From NCBI RefSeq assembly GCF_905220365.1, contig NC_061154.1, positions 14,012,001 through 14,076,000 of the forward strand: 64,000 bases of DNA. The letters run 5' to 3'. The stretch comes from Vanessa cardui (taxonomy: Eukaryota; Arthropoda; Insecta; Lepidoptera; Nymphalidae). Below, one piece after another: positions 47,401 through 62,430 of the stretch. The notes under the pieces were generated by a model, which worked only from the letters and a program-made list of their open reading frames with translations, searched no databases and had not been told where the DNA came from. A program made the position numbers and the translations under genes. How positions within the stretch are numbered: the stretch's first letter is position 1; every line of letters begins with the position of its first letter.

Positions 47401-50400
47401 ACATATATACATACATTAAATAAGGAACTGATTCAAAGCTAAATTTTAAATTCAAATTAAATAATTTTATAAAGACTCGTTGTTACCTGCAAGACTGCCT
47501 GGGTAATCAAAGATAATAAACCGAGTAACATAATACTTCTTACTTTGATAACTTCTAAAATATTAGTAAAGCGACATTACTGACAAAATCGTATAAGCCA
47601 AAGCCAAAGCCAATATTATGCCATGACTATTAGCGACATCATATCCGGTTATACATTGAGAGGAATTAAACACCCGAACCATTCCTATCGGAACGTCGTT
47701 CGCTAGTTTCTGCTACGAAGTCTGTTGGCAATGGCAACCGTAGTAACAGAAAGAAAAGAGGAATGACGCCATAGCAACGGGCAAACAATATAACGGAGTG
47801 ATAAAAAATATAAAAGGTGAATAATAAAAAATATATATAACATGGTAGTTATTATTACTTTCCGCTTCACATCTCTAACCTTCTCTATCAAGACTCTAAG
47901 TCACATTTCAAACGCTCCCATTTTTAACCTATCTTTCACATACTACCTACTCAAAGTGAATCTAATATATTTTTATGTCTAAGTCTGATAGGTACAAAAA
48001 GTATACGAAAATCACGAAGGGATATATTATTTTAAATCACACGTTTAACTTGGTTAATTAATGTAAAATTAATTTGAACATAAGTCGATCATTGTCTGAC
48101 AATTATGTACCGACAAACGTTTAATATTTTTCCACTTCATCTGTGTTGAAATAAATGTAAAGTGTCCTGTGATATGAAAATTATACCGAAAACAAACGTC
48201 AGGGAACCTCGTAGTTAATCATTTCCACAAATTTAATTAAATAAAATTTAATTTAGTATTGAATATCTGTGAAAATTAACGAACAGTAATTATTTTTTAA
48301 CATGGATATCGTCTGTTATTGAGAGTCATAAGCCTTTGTTCAGTTTTATCTCAATCAATTTGGAATAGTCCGATATGCGATGATAAAATTCCGAGCATTG
48401 AAATAACAATGAAATGAAGATATGTTTTACAGGAAATTTTACTGAGATTTATGATTCTGCTCAAAACAAAAGAATAATCAGAAAGCTATTAAACAAGCAT
48501 TCTAGTCTGTTATTAGGTTAACATATTGTTTTAATATTAAAATATTAATTATTAACTTTGTTATATTATATGTTTACGAAAGACAAATTTTCCTGTCGTA
48601 TGTAATGCGTACTTCAAGCATATTAACTGTTTCTTAAATACTGTGAACCGTTTTATTGAGATGAGAGGATTATGCATTTGTTTGCTGCGCTTTCTTATAT
48701 TGTAATATTAAATTACAACGACATTTAAGTATAATATTCATAAATAAACAGCTCGATCACCATTTATGAGAAATCTACGGAGCGAGAGATAAGTGTAATT
48801 CCTTCAAAAACAGCCTTTCATTAGTTATTAAATTGATATGGTTTGACTTCCTAAAAGAACGATTGGATTTTGTTAAGTTTATTTGAATTCCATTGTTACC
48901 ATCCATCCATCACGTGTATTATAGTAATATTGTGTCTTTATTTACTTTGTAACAATGTATGTTTTACAATATAAAAATAAAGATATATTAATACCATATC
49001 AGCTTAAACCTTTCGGATCCATTGTTCAAGCGAGCTCAAACGCATATGAGTTTCTCATAATTGAAATTCATTAAGCTTTGAACTATATTTTTTGGAACTA
49101 TGTAGTATAGCAATTTTAAGTGAATATTGCAGGAGCTTACAAGATAACTTTTCTAATATTAATCTCGTATGTTTTGATTCTCCATTCCTCAAATTTCATG
49201 CTCAATTACAATGCATGAAACTACTACATCAATTCAACATAAGGGGATATAAGGGACAGCTTACGTAAAAATGGATGCTCTTAAAGCTTTTTGACAAATT
49301 CCACTATCCATCGATCAATCCGGTCCATTTCATTCGCATTCATTCCCTTGGTCACGTTCTACGTTTGTTTAAAAAATGGATACGCTGTAAACAAAAGATT
49401 TTATTTGTTTGTCGAAAACGAAGTGGAAAAGGATTTTTGGCGAGTGCTAATTGGCATTTTATTGTATTTTTAATAGAACCTTATAAATGTATAGGTTTAA
49501 ATAATATATAATGCGATTTTTATTTAAAAAAAATCGGTTAGGCGATCGAAGCATGTTCGATATATATTTTATAATAGCAGGCACTATAATATACCTTCTT
49601 TTTAACGCAATACCTTCAGAAAGATACTTGTGCCCCTGGGGGTCAAAATCAACTGACATTACACACATTAGACCAAAAGTCTCGTTGCGAGCGGTGGTTT
49701 GCATGTTATACTGATGTAAGAAACATTATTAAAATTGATTTGTCTTTGAGATGTGAATGAGTTATACTGAACACCGCCAAATATAAACAACAATTGAAAA
49801 ATCTCTAATGTGCTAGTAAGGACGAATTTCGTAAACAAAAGTATTTACTTAATCCTTAAAAAATTGTTCGTCGCAGAGTTTTTCATCAATGTCCGAATTA
49901 ATACAGTCTGTACTGGGAAACATGAGCTATTTCCCTTGTTCGGGCTTAGCCGTATCGTTTCCATTTTATTACGTTAAAAATAAATATAATATTTTTTTTA
50001 TTAAATAATTTTAACAGGTTATAGACCCAAATATTTACTGTAGTATTAATTACGCAATATTTGTTTTAAGTCGGATTGATGTTTTAATGTTAAACATAAT
50101 ATACTATTTACGCGCATTGGAAGTAAGTCCGGCTCGTAACGCATTAATCTCATACGTCCTCACATACACACGTACACATCGCTCCCTCTCCTTTCTCCCC
50201 CTAGAAATACAAAATCTATCTATCTCTCTATGTACTTCGTTATAGTAAAATATTATCTATTATTGTAATTTTTTCTGTGCTTGTTTTGCTTAATTCATGG
50301 TACATTTATTTAAATATCCCGAAATAAACCAAAATCTGAATTTATCTAATCATTAAAAAAAAATCTGAGTTCACGTTAAAATAACTTCATTAACTTGAAC

Positions 50401-51620
50401 TAAGTTCGGGAACTGGGTAATGGGTTACTTGATTGGGAAATGGTTACTGCAACAGTTCTTTAGTGTCTGTAATTATAATGGCTCACTCACCGTATATGTA
50501 CAGTCAGAGTAAGAAAATCTTGGCTAGTTTTAAAATTCATTCATTTATCAAATCTTATACTCTTAGTATCTTTTGAATTTAAACATCAAATCATTGCGAC
50601 GCTATGTGTCATTCTTAATAGGTAAAGCAGATTATCGCTCATACTGAGCACACGAAAATAGATCTTAAGGTGACGAACCCTTTCTTACCCCAAGTGTACC
50701 TATATATAAGGTGGTACATATGTGCAAATCTAATACAACTTAGTTGCAATAAACAAAATACAAGTTGTTTTGGATTGAAACGGATTTTTATATTACACTG
50801 GAAACATGCAAAATTAATGCCCTAACAAGATAGAAGAGAGCTGAAAATACTTTATTGGGAAGCCATTAACGGCGCATAGTGACAGTCACAGATGCAATGT
50901 AATAAAAGTATCTTATCATTCTGAAATTGTGAATTGGATTTCTACGGCCTGTATAATCTTTATTGCGATGTCGCTTTTGTCCATTAGTCCCAAAGCAGGT
51001 GAAAATGCAGGGACGCATGGTTTTAATTGACTCTGCCGAATCGATTCGCATGGCTGTGAACTAATCCCTATCAACATGAAACATGTCCATATCATAAGCC
51101 TATCAAAACGCACTAATCCCAACCCCTGCTGAAGGCATAATTTTATATCGAATTGGTATTTGATCGTCAAAATCATCCATGTGTACTCTACTTACATTGT
51201 AAGCAGACTACTAGTTATTCCTAAATAAAAAAAATACATATATGTATCCGTGTTTTTTGATAGAGAAAATTTCCAATTCAGTTACGGTAAAATAATGTTT
51301 ATTTGGTTTGTTTATACATGTTATTTACAAAAACTATATTTTACGTTATGAAATATTGCGGTACAAATACATATTAATAAGGCCCACGTTGTGTAAACAG
51401 TATTACCTGTATATTAAAACGACAAAAACAACTTGTCATTTTGGAAACCATGATTGGAAAATATGACATCCATACGGCGTAAAGTATGTATTACGCATCA
51501 ATTCTAAAAAAATACAAAATGGGAAAAAAAAAATTGTTCTTTTCCATAATTTCCTGAAATATTGGGTCTTGTTCGTTCAAGTAACTAATTTATAAAAGTA
51601 TAAATTCTTATTTTCACTGT
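47401..51620. other. Spacer
   Basis: AT-rich. Several 60-86 codon open frames occur on both strands with no domain, no splice support and no homology I recognise. Nothing else seen. Confidence 0.45.
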
Positions 51621-51624
51621 AATA

Positions 51625-52035
51625 AATTTTAACTGATGATGCCTGAAATCGCCAATGTGCCAACCTTATGAAATGCGATGTTGGTTTTTACACTCACCCT
51701 TCCAACCGGAACGAATGACTACCAAATAAATACCGTTTACGCACACATACACATCATAGGACGCATACGTGTAATAGGCTAAGTACAACTGTTTATTTTG
51801 AACAATGATTCAAATATCAAATAGACTTATATTTAGTATCAATAACTAACAATTCAGGTGATTATTATTATAGTTCGAAATTAATATATAATCACTACAA
51901 CGCATCAATTCTTTTTTTCTTTTTTTATATAAGGGACGCTCGATGGTATGTGGTCGAACTCTTGGAACGAATGTTGTCCCTTGGGGCTGTAGTGACACTA
52001 GTTCATTCATCCCTCAAGCCGGAATAGAATCAGGA
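51625..52035 (-). repeat. Reverse-orientation fragments of the widespread dispersed repeat
   Basis: Two pieces: 51625-51730 (ATCGCCAATGTGCCAACCTT, CACTCACCCTTCCAACCGGA) and about 51930-52035 (GTCCCTTGGGGCTGTAGTGA, CACTAGTTCATTCATCCCTC, AAGCCGGAATAG). Both mirror known strings of the repeat seen forward at 44259-44545. Confidence 0.5.
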
Positions 52036-52169
52036 ACCGTTATAAGTTACTAGAATTGTCCCCAGGTTGTTTAAACATATTTTTCATCTGATATGGGTTA
52101 AGAAGTCTTATATTTATTAGACTTAGACTTATATATTAATAATATATAATTGCCTCGCCTCATTGCCTC

Positions 52170-52345
52170 CACTGGTGACAGGAGGGCTGGTTCGTTTTTT
52201 GTCCAGAGGATCGGAATTGCGATTCAACGGGGAAATGCTGCTAGCATTCTTGCCACCATTCCAAGCGGTCAAGATTTATACAGTAACTAGTTTTAGTTCA
52301 TATTTGTATATATATATATATTTAAGCATTAAATTTTGATAATAT
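52170..52345 (+). mobile_element. R1-like LINE 3' end with ORF2 C-terminus (copy 2)
   Basis: The plus strand reads TGDRRAGSFFVQ, then RIGIAIQRGNAASILATIPS, GQDLYSN and a stop. IxIQRGNAAS is the C-terminal signature of R1/LOA-type ORF2. A 3' UTR with a (TA)n tract and TTTAAGCA follows and is shared with 21235-21345. Only the last part of the element is present. Confidence 0.7.
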
Positions 52346-55300
52346 ATTAATATATTGTTAGCATATTTATTTTAATATGATCATATTTTATTGTTTTAAT
52401 GTATTAAAGTATTATCAGCATAAATAATTCGATTTAAATAGTTGTTACAATTTGCGTTGATTGTCAACATCCGGTTTTGACTAAATTGTTTTTTAAAATG
52501 GATCGAAACCGGATGTTGCTACAGTCGAAGGAGGGGCGTGTAAACATTAAATACTAGGAGTAAGCCTAGAAATGGTCATTCTTACTTTAATCGTCGAATT
52601 GGAAGGATCGAAAACCACTTCAGGAGAGATAAAGTATTGATTGTGAGGAGAGTTTTTGTAGTATTCCAACATTTCAGAAGTGGGATCGCCCATTATATAT
52701 ATAATAATTAATTAGTATAGTAAAAGTAGAATGATTGGCTTAGTTATGTTCCATTGCTGGGATAATAATTTTTCCTCTTCATGATTGTTAATGCGTTTGG
52801 CAGACTTTCATCATACGATCAGTCCTTACGTTAATAATTACTATCCAAAAGTAGTACCTAAATTCATCTAAAATTGAAAAAACTTATATTTTAAATATAT
52901 TTATTATAAAGTAAAAGATATATCTTAACTCGAAGAAATGCGATCTTTGTAAAGACTTGTAAAATATAAAATCGATGTCATTCTCTAATGAAAAATGATA
53001 TGCACTTAGAGTTTTGTTTTTGAAACCATAATACAAGAACCCTTTCATATCATCTGCCATCTTTATAAAGCTTATCCATTAACGATTAATACACGACGAC
53101 GCCGTATCACCTGATATGATACATGCATTCACCGTAGCCAAAGCTTTGTTCATCCGATTTTCTAGGTTCGGTTGACAGTGTATTGTTTGTTACAAAAGGG
53201 AAAATGATAGTCTGAATGTTTCAATATGTATCAAAGGTTTAGGCACAAACGTACAGCGGCTTATCATTCGGCTTGCAATGGTCTTCTGAAACTAGTCCGG
53301 TTTGATATCGATGGACGATGCTATCTTGAATTGATCCGAGATTTTCCCTTTAGTGCTTTCGACATAATGTGTTAATCAAAAACGTATGTATGGATGTATA
53401 CTCCATCAGATTACTTAACATTCAATCGTGATTTAGGAATTTATGTTCTACAATGTTCTACGATGCCTACGAGAGAGTCTACGAAGTCTACGCAAATACT
53501 CACGGCGTATTTAAAATTGTATTTACTCTGTGAACTGAAATGTAAAGAGTTTATTATTTCTGCAACGAATATTTTCGATATTATAAATGTAAATTCAGAG
53601 TAAAAAACAGTAAACCCGTAACAGATAACTTAGGCTAAATTTGAAGCTTAAGATTTGATGTGGCTCGCTACGTAGGTCATACCACTAGGATTTTATTAAA
53701 AGTTCGCTATTTGTTCTTAATTGAATAGATGTAGCATCGGAAAATGAAATGGAATGAAATTAAAACCGATTACTGCCGATTTACGCAACCAATAGAAATA
53801 GCTCCCTATCGCGCCATTCGACGCTACTCGTCGCTATAGATTCACGCGTCAGAGAAAACAAGTGCATGTAAATCGACGCGTCAAATTGACGAATATATTA
53901 GGTCATATGATATTACACGTTATTACGTTTGTGCAAAGATCAAACTCGCATGAGAAATAAATACTGATAATTTGGGAGAGCGTACTTAATTCCGATGTGA
54001 TCGGTTTTACGAATTTTGCCGATGCGACATCTAAGTTGTGTCGTACTATACCCAGTTAGATCATAAATCAAACAAACAGGAAAAATCGCGAGCGACAGTT
54101 TTAACGCTACGCATATTTCTCGCCACGGTATCTCAAAATCCACTTTCGAAAATTTACCCATGTTTAGCCTATTTCGGTTTTACTTTAAATCTATTTAGCC
54201 CAATGCCAGTTGCGGATTTTTTTAGATTTTTAGTCTGGTAAATTATAAACACTTATGTATATATATATAATAAAATAAATGCTACTCAAATGCCAATTTT
54301 TGGACAGGAATATATTGATAACTGTGTTTGTTCAATTACAAACTATTAACTAGAGAATCTAGTCTAGATTTTAATGAATAGTGAAATTTAATGTCTATTT
54401 CTATTCTATCATAAACATGAAATTGCCCAAAATCATTTTTATCGCGAACTTGTCTGAATACGCTGCTGCCCTTCTATGTATAATAAAAAGATTATTTTAT
54501 ACAATTCAATATTGATCTAACAAAACTATTGATCTTTCTAAGTATGATCGCAATGGTCATCCTATTTCCCAACGATGAATATCAAGCACGTCCAGTTTTG
54601 TTTGAGCTTTGTCATTCGCTCATATTAATTTCTATATTTTTTTATTGCTGCGAATCAAATTAAAAATCGAATCAATAAGACTATTCAGAAGCGTCGAGTA
54701 ATAAACCTTTGATTTTACTAAAGCATAGAAATTCTAAAATATGGAATTTTTTTAATTAAAAACAACGTTTGTATTTCTTATTAAATTTTTTGTCAACTCA
54801 TATTTCAAATGAAACCTTATTTGATATGGGTTGAAGTTACGAAAGACGTTTTAGTGTACGATGTAAAATGAAAATACAACATAATATCAACGTATCATAT
54901 TAGTTAGGTATGACATTCCAAATTGCATCTCAGTCCCGCTGTAGCATGAAATTCAAACCCAGGGGAGGTGACACCACCCCGCCCCCAAAACCTTGACCAG
55001 AATGTATGCTACAATCTATAACCTCAATTTTGCGTGTAATTTGTTTGACTTGACAAACACTGGCATATGAATATCATAGCACGACATTACATGCACAAGT
55101 ATGAGAAATTAACGAAACCTTAAAATTATTACTAAGCATTATTACTAAATATATATTGATTGAGCGTTAAAATATTGATCGTATAAGATGCGTTTTTCAA
55201 ATCGAAATTTTTGACATATTTTTATAAATTAACATATTTTTCGATCATGCGCATTTTGATTACAAGAAAGTAATTTGAATGAAGGTGTTATGGCCTTAAT

Positions 55301-55690
55301 GCATGTAATTATCCTGACTCAACGACTCTTTGCAGAATTGACACTGAACCAAGAGGGGCTTGCACAAATTCCTACCAGCGAATATAAACAAACTGAACAA
55401 ACGAATTTCTAATCGCAATATAAATGATCCCTACGAATACGTCTGTTATCGGAATTCATAGCAATTAAAATAATATTCCTCACAAATAAAAAGACAAAGT
55501 TAAGCGCGATTCTTTGTAAGCTTTTCCAGATAAATCCAGCCAACCGATGGATGTTAAAGTAAGTTCATCGTTACATTTCTACATATCATGGAAAAATGTT
55601 TACGAGCTCTTGAAAATATTATTTCTCACAACTCAATCAGACTCTAGTAGAATAAGTTAAAGGAGATTGCGATTTTTAAATCAAGTGACA
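52346..55690. other. Spacer
   Basis: AT-rich, no gene supported. The overlapping frames on the two strands at 53940-54241 have no recognisable domain. Confidence 0.45.
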
Positions 55691-55700
55691 CTTCAACAAC

Positions 55701-56006
55701 AGTCTATAAATTTCCCAGTGCTAAGGCCTCTTCTCACCTTGAGGAGAAGGTTTGGAATATATTCCACTGCGCTGTTCCAATGCGGGTTGGTGAAATACAT
55801 ATGTGGCAGAATTTTTATGACACTAGACACATGCAGGTTTCATCACGATGTTTTCCTTCACCACCGACGTAGGGATGAATTATAATAACAAATTAAGCTT
55901 TTGGAAATTCAGTGGTGCTTGCTAGAGTTTGAACCCGCAAATCGCGAAATCATCGGTTAAGATGCACGCGTTCTAACTCCACTTTTCCACTGGGCCACCT
56001 CGGCTC
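55701..56006 (-). mobile_element. tRNA-derived SINE, family B (copy 2)
   Basis: Same element as 35440-35738, sharing AAATTTCCCA, GGAGAAGGTTTGGAAYATAT, TTCCACYRCGCTGTTCCAAT and CACGATGTTTTCCTTCACC. Its minus-strand head (GAGCCGAGGTGGCCCAGTGG) has an inserted stretch of about 10 nt before TTAGAACGCG. Confidence 0.7.
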
Positions 56007-59000
56007 ATTGAACTCAAGTGACATTTGCATTATTAAATGTAATGATTCGTGTGTAACTTTTGGTTACGTCGCCGATGAAACTACGACGCGTTAATGTTAT
56101 CCCTATGTAGCGGATAATTAAAACGGCGGGGGACACTTTCATCATTTTGACCGGTGAACACGGTATTACTTTGTCCTTTATATTAATTAATGATGTGATA
56201 ACTGCAGTTTGTAATTAAAACAAAAGGCGCGATCACGCTCATTGATTTTCCGTTTTGTTAAAGTAACACAAACAATACATATCGAAAATTATTTCTGTAC
56301 AAACGAATGAACTCATGATTTTATGACTCGTCGAGTTTCGGAGAAAAATAACGTTTAATTAAACAAATAAGAATTCGTTACGAAATTTAAATGAACGTTT
56401 TGCCAAAAGAATATTCGGTAGTCGCTTATGCGAAGGAAAAATGTGTTAGCATGTTGTTTCATTGAAAGTTTCAACTAAGTCTTCTTTGATTTCAAATATC
56501 AAGAGAGCTTACTCGAACCTGTTGTTGATAATTTATCTGTTGTGATTTCTTCTATTTCATTGCTACTTTAAATATAGTTTGTGTAATGTACCGTCGACAA
56601 AACACTTGAGACTTGCAACACTCACATTATTATTTAGTTCAATAATTTGAATTAAAATATAAAGTAGGTCATTAATTTCATTTGTAATCTAGTTTTTTGT
56701 ACAAAGGTTCATTATTTATATCATTCAACTATCCAAAAAATTGCAAGAAAAAATAAATAATGGTAATCGATTACTTGTATCGAAAATAAAACATGTAATA
56801 TTGATTGTCAGTTTTTTCCTCAAATTTGTTCTACAGCAAAACATTGACCTAGCCTCACCTTTTTACCGGAATCCGGAACCTGCCTTCCAGCTTGAAGCGT
56901 GTCAGTTCTTTTTAAGCGTTGGCGGAAAAATATATATTTTTTTCATAATTACAGATATTAACCAGACTATTGTCCGGCTATTAGCTATTAGATAGAATTC
57001 TAAGAGCTGTAGGAGCAGGATTCCTTTTTATATATTCTATATAATTTTAACATTTTTAAAATCAATTAAATTAAAATTCATAATTTTATTGGTCATCTTA
57101 TTCCGCTCATTTTATCGTCCTTTATATAAATAATAGACGTAAATTAACTTTGGAAGTGCTGCAAACAAATTAGTTTTTCATAAAAATGCTGTCATAAATA
57201 CGAATTCGATTTTTAAAGCTAGTTAAATTCAAGTAAATAAATCCCAAGTTTATGAAATTTCAAGATTTTAACTCAATCAAGTTGAATCGAATCGAATTCA
57301 TTATTCCCTGGTTGCCATCCCGGCCATCCCGTAACATTCCATATATTTATATACATGCAGGTCTATCAGACAACACACGTATATTACATTAGTATTGCGA
57401 TTTGTATGCATTGAGATTCGTATAACCGAATACTGAACCACGCAAGTGAACTTGCTTTAATAGAAACATATTGCAATGTAGTCGTAACTTTTTTTTTACG
57501 ATAATTTCCATTGGCTTTGTTACGAAGTCAACTATCAAAGCGTTACGTCCAATAGTTCGCTAATATGTTGAAATTATTGTTCGTATAATTTCAAGCATAA
57601 CGTATCGACTAATGAGTTTCGTTAACTGGGTTCAACTGTTTGTCGTATTAAATGGCTGAGGACTATCGATTACAGTGTGTTCGTCAAACATTGTACGTGT
57701 AATAAGAACATTAAATTTGCATGACGTTTGGTTGAATTTCGGGTTTAAGTAAATATTTCAATTCGAGTGAAAATCCCTTTGAGCTGCATTTCAGCAAAAA
57801 CGATATGACATTTGATATCTATGTCGGTAAATATCAATTTAATGACGTTTTCCTAATAGCTCTTTGCATTAAACCTTTGTGGTAATATACCTACTCTGTG
57901 TATTAAAATTAAATTATTTGCAATAGGTTTTTGTTGATGTCACTAAAAACTCTTTTACATAAATCTAAAGAAATATGGATTCTTATGATGTGTTACTTAA
58001 CATTCATCGAATTAAAAAAAAAACAATGCAATCAGTCAGTGATAACAAATAACTCAAATACTAAAAATATTTGAAATTTTATAAATTTTTTAACTTTTTC
58101 ATTACAATTCATATTCTATGCTCTCTTGACGGTGAAATTGTGCAAGGTTAAATTCACTTCTAGAATACACATTAGTGAGCTGAGTTCAATATTAAAATAC
58201 TTTTGCACAATATGCGGAATACAGGCAGGCTAAAATTAGGTATTAAATATTTTGTTAGAATACTGGTAGATCTACTTTAATAAACTAGCAGAAATTAGTA
58301 AAAAATATTTCCGTAATTAATTTTACATTAAATTTTAAATATTACAATGAAGATAGTATGTTTTTTTCTTCAACGAATTAAATATAATTTGAAACAATTC
58401 GTCGAACTTAATGAGTTCAACCGATAACTACTAATCCAGATAATCTAGACTGATCTTTGAGTCTCAATTCCTCTGAAGTAAATACGATACGGAAAATTGC
58501 CTTTGACAGTTTGTATGTTTCGACGTTTGTTACTTCGATCCTTTCCGGATATGAACGAGACTTATATATTTATATTTAATGATAATTAATAAAGGGTGCC
58601 CTGTAATTAACTCGTATATATAAGACTTTAAAAAAGTACTAAAATTAGTTGAAGGTTATTAATAGGGTCGATTACAAACATAACGTTCTTTGAATCAAGA
58701 AAAGCTTGACGGTCATTTTTTTTAAATCTTTTCCCAAAATTTACTTTACCCGGGAGTCCGATACCCGAAGGTAAAATTCGAAGGCATTTTGCTGGCATTA
58801 AACTATTTTTGCTATAGTTCGATACAAAGGTCAAAAGGCATTCTATCTCTTTGTTTTTGTTCTGGCTAAAAAATGAAAAAATAATTTATCTAGCCGACTA
58901 TTAAGAGCCTCTTTAGCTATCAGTATAAGAGAATAGATGGACGATGGTGTTGACATCTTCCCCTAAACGACGTATGCCGTACCTAAAATCTGTCTCTTCT

Positions 59001-61970
59001 TGACCGAGACCTGAATTATTAAACTTGACACGTTCAAAGCCTTCCTGTCTAGTCCATATAAGGCTTTCGTAAATATGACCATGTAACAGATTTGCGATCG
59101 ATGTTCAAGCGATTTCAACATACGACACCCGTTTGCTTCGGTTGAAATTTGTTCATTAACTCGTTAGCGTTGATCATGTCTGTTTGTATCGATGTGTGTT
59201 ATAGTATTAACGTGTAGTACATGGAAGAACAAATACTGTCTCTAACCCTAGTAGTAAGCTCGAGTGAATTAGTTTCATTAAAGGCACCAGAGACAAAACA
59301 GCTTAGGTCTTATGGTTGATAGCACTTTGACAATGTCTGCCGTTTGCAGTTAGACTTGCCCGTAGCATTTCCAATGTCAACAAAAGTAGGTCATCTCTAG
59401 TGTCAGATGTTCTATAGAGGCTCCTTTAACCTTGAAGTGTTGTTAAGTTATACGTTGTTTTTTTAATATTTTATAATTTAAAATTAGAAAAATATTTGTT
59501 TCTGCTAATGGTAACTTTTTTGTTAAATACATTCTCATTTTTCTCGTACGTGTAGTTTGTAAAAACTTAGAACTTTTCTAACTTCAACGGCGTATTTATT
59601 CAGAAGGCGTTCAGTTAAAAATTTTAATAGAAAACATACGACGATATTGTTGAAACTTCAGATGTTTTTTATTTATTATAATTTTATTTTAATTGCTATG
59701 GAATATGTTATAATTTCATTGTTTTAATGCACGTTATTAATGGATGGGTGGAGTAGTTTAATAAAAAATAAAGCATATTAAGTGAATTAAAATGTAAAAC
59801 TTATGTAAATGTTATACCCCTTTTATCATACATTAATTTATTATTAGCAAATGTCAACCACAGTACTACTGTGTTAGCCAATAGTCGACTTGTCATACAT
59901 AATAACAAGGCAACATATATCTGTGTTAATCGCACTTCGCAGGTGCTAAGTTAAGTTATTAAAGTTGATTAAGCACATATACGTACATTAAATACGAGAC
60001 AGTTTACCGATTGATATAATCTTCTTTATAGAAATAGTAACTATTGTCTAGAATAAGGATTATTTTTTTTTTTGAATATGAATGCGTTTTTTATAATTTT
60101 AGTAATAATTATATTATATAACTATTTTATTTCAATGGAACTTAATTGATTCGTGTACAACTTAATTAAAACTTTAATTCATGAGATATTTATAGGCGGT
60201 TTGTTTAAAACTAATTATCAAAAAAAAAGTTTGGTCTCATGAAAATTGAGGTGTAAATTTTGTTCTAAAAGAAAGTTTTAGTTTTTGTAAGACTTATGAG
60301 TAATCAACAGAACAATTTTTAAACAAAGCGAAACTTAAGTCCTCTTAAAAGTAAGTTGTTTTAAAAACACAATTGCACAAACGTGCATAAGAATATACAT
60401 GAAAACAATATGCATTTAATTACGATATCTGAGGTGAGAATTCCAGATTTTATACTTGAGCAGATATTGCGAACAGTGTATGTTACAGCGATGTTATTCG
60501 AGGTAAACAATTATTAGGGAGCGTGCATAGTATATTGAAACGTATTCTATTGTAATAACGTGCAATATTGTAAAGCATACTGCTCACAATACCCCATTCT
60601 TGCCTAATGTATGGCGACATTGAGTAATCCCTTATGCGTCTCATTTTCAAATCAACAACACTACCAATAGATAATTCTTCAAGCAATTAAAGAAAAACAC
60701 AAAGTATAAAGCTAAATTGTATAAGAATTTTAGACAGATAATTTCTTGACATTCGCACTGAAATAATTTCGCTTCATATTTTCGTAGGTCACGCGTAGCC
60801 AGACGAACACAATGAAATTTCGTTTGTCTGATTTGTTTCGTATCATAGATAACACCATCTTTTAATATCATAAATACATCCACACATCTCAAGTTGTAAA
60901 CAATGTTTTTATAAATCACGAATGACACTAAGTGAACCATACCATTAGTGTGTTAAGTTACTTCTGATGGCTTATTAATTTCAAATACAATAGAAGCACA
61001 AGACAACATAAACAATACCATTCACGAGGCACCTTGTAAGGTTCTTTGAAAGACATTTATTTGAAAAATACTTTTACATTTTATAAGATAAATATTTAGA
61101 GAACGTGCTCAGCTATTTCTAATTTAAATGTACGAATTATGCATTTTTATTAAACAGTTGGCATCCGGATGAAACATTGACACGAGTGATATCAGTGAAA
61201 TTTCACGATAATTACAGCATTCTCGAGTTGGATTTCAATGAGTTTGTTTTCAGCAATGAGCCGTCTTATTAAAAAACTCGCATATATCTTTTATTACAAA
61301 TATTTTGTAAAATACATACGAATGTGTATAACGTTAATGATTTCATTTTATACTTATATATGGATATGGATGTGTGTCTCTATTTTTAATTACTTGACTC
61401 ACACACATGTGTATATTTTTATTATTGTAAATCATCAATTAGCTTTTTTAGTAAAATCATTTGTATGTATCGTTGAACCGATTACCATAACAATAATGCT
61501 GGGTTGCTTTTTAAGTATTTTGAAAAAAAAAAACAGGGTATATGCGCGTAGAATATAGGCTCGACAGTGTTTGTTTGTCCTACATTTATGAACTTACCTA
61601 AAATACGCTACGAGTACGGCCTTACAATCAAATTATTTGAGTCGTGAATGTATTTGTGATAATTGTATGTAGTGCTGGTTGTTTCGTAATTACGGACTTA
61701 CAAACTGTAGCATGCTGCAGAACGGTTTCACTAAAAGTCAAGTAATGATTATTATTCGCTGATATAGAGGTTTAGGCGAAAAAGGATTTGTCGGTAACGA
61801 TATATAATGTTTTTTGGCACAATTTAATAATCGAAATATACTATTTAAGATACATTTGCTATAAAAAAACCAAAACTCACTGTTTTATAGACATCGAAAT
61901 ATGTTTCAAGATTAGTTTCTTCCCAAAGCCAAGCTAGCACGTTTTCGTATATTATCCGCAAAATCACGTA
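56007..61970. other. Long spacer
   Basis: About 6 kb of AT-rich DNA. Open frames up to about 106 codons (61238-61558) show no domain, splice sites or codon bias that would support a gene. No repeat recognised. Confidence 0.45.
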
Positions 61971-62430
61971 GTGTAAATTTTTTCTCTATATTTTTTATAA
62001 CAATGAAAGCGTTCTTTAATGTCACAATAAATAATCTAAGGATCAGCTTATAAATTTTCAGTCCATACACTAGCAGGCATGGTCACACAACCATGAATGC
62101 CTGCTTACTGTACATACTTCCCGCGCCATCCAGAATTTCACATTTCAGCTGTGTAATAACTCTTAAGAAAACCAAACGAAGGTATTTGGAGGCTGAAGTA
62201 GTGTAAATTTTTTCTCTATATTTTTTATGACAATGAAAGCGTTCTTTAATGTCACAATAAATAATCTAAGAATCAGCTTATAAATTTTCAGTCCATACAC
62301 TAGCAGGCATGGTCACACAACCATGAATGCCTGCTTACTGTACATACTTCTCGCGCCATCCAGAATTTCACATTTCAGCTGTGTAATAACTCTTAAGAAA
62401 ACCGAACGAAGGTATTTGGAGGCTGAAGTA
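61971..62430. repeat. Recent 230-bp tandem duplication
   Basis: Unit 1 61971-62200, unit 2 62201-62430, head to tail without a gap. I count four differences, all transitions (ATAACA/ATGACA, AAGGATC/AAGAATC, TTCCCGC/TTCTCGC, ACCAAAC/ACCGAAC), so about 98% identity. Each unit holds a bulged hairpin, GCAGGCATGGT and ACCATGAATGCCTGC (62073-62104 and 62303-62334). Confidence 0.95.
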
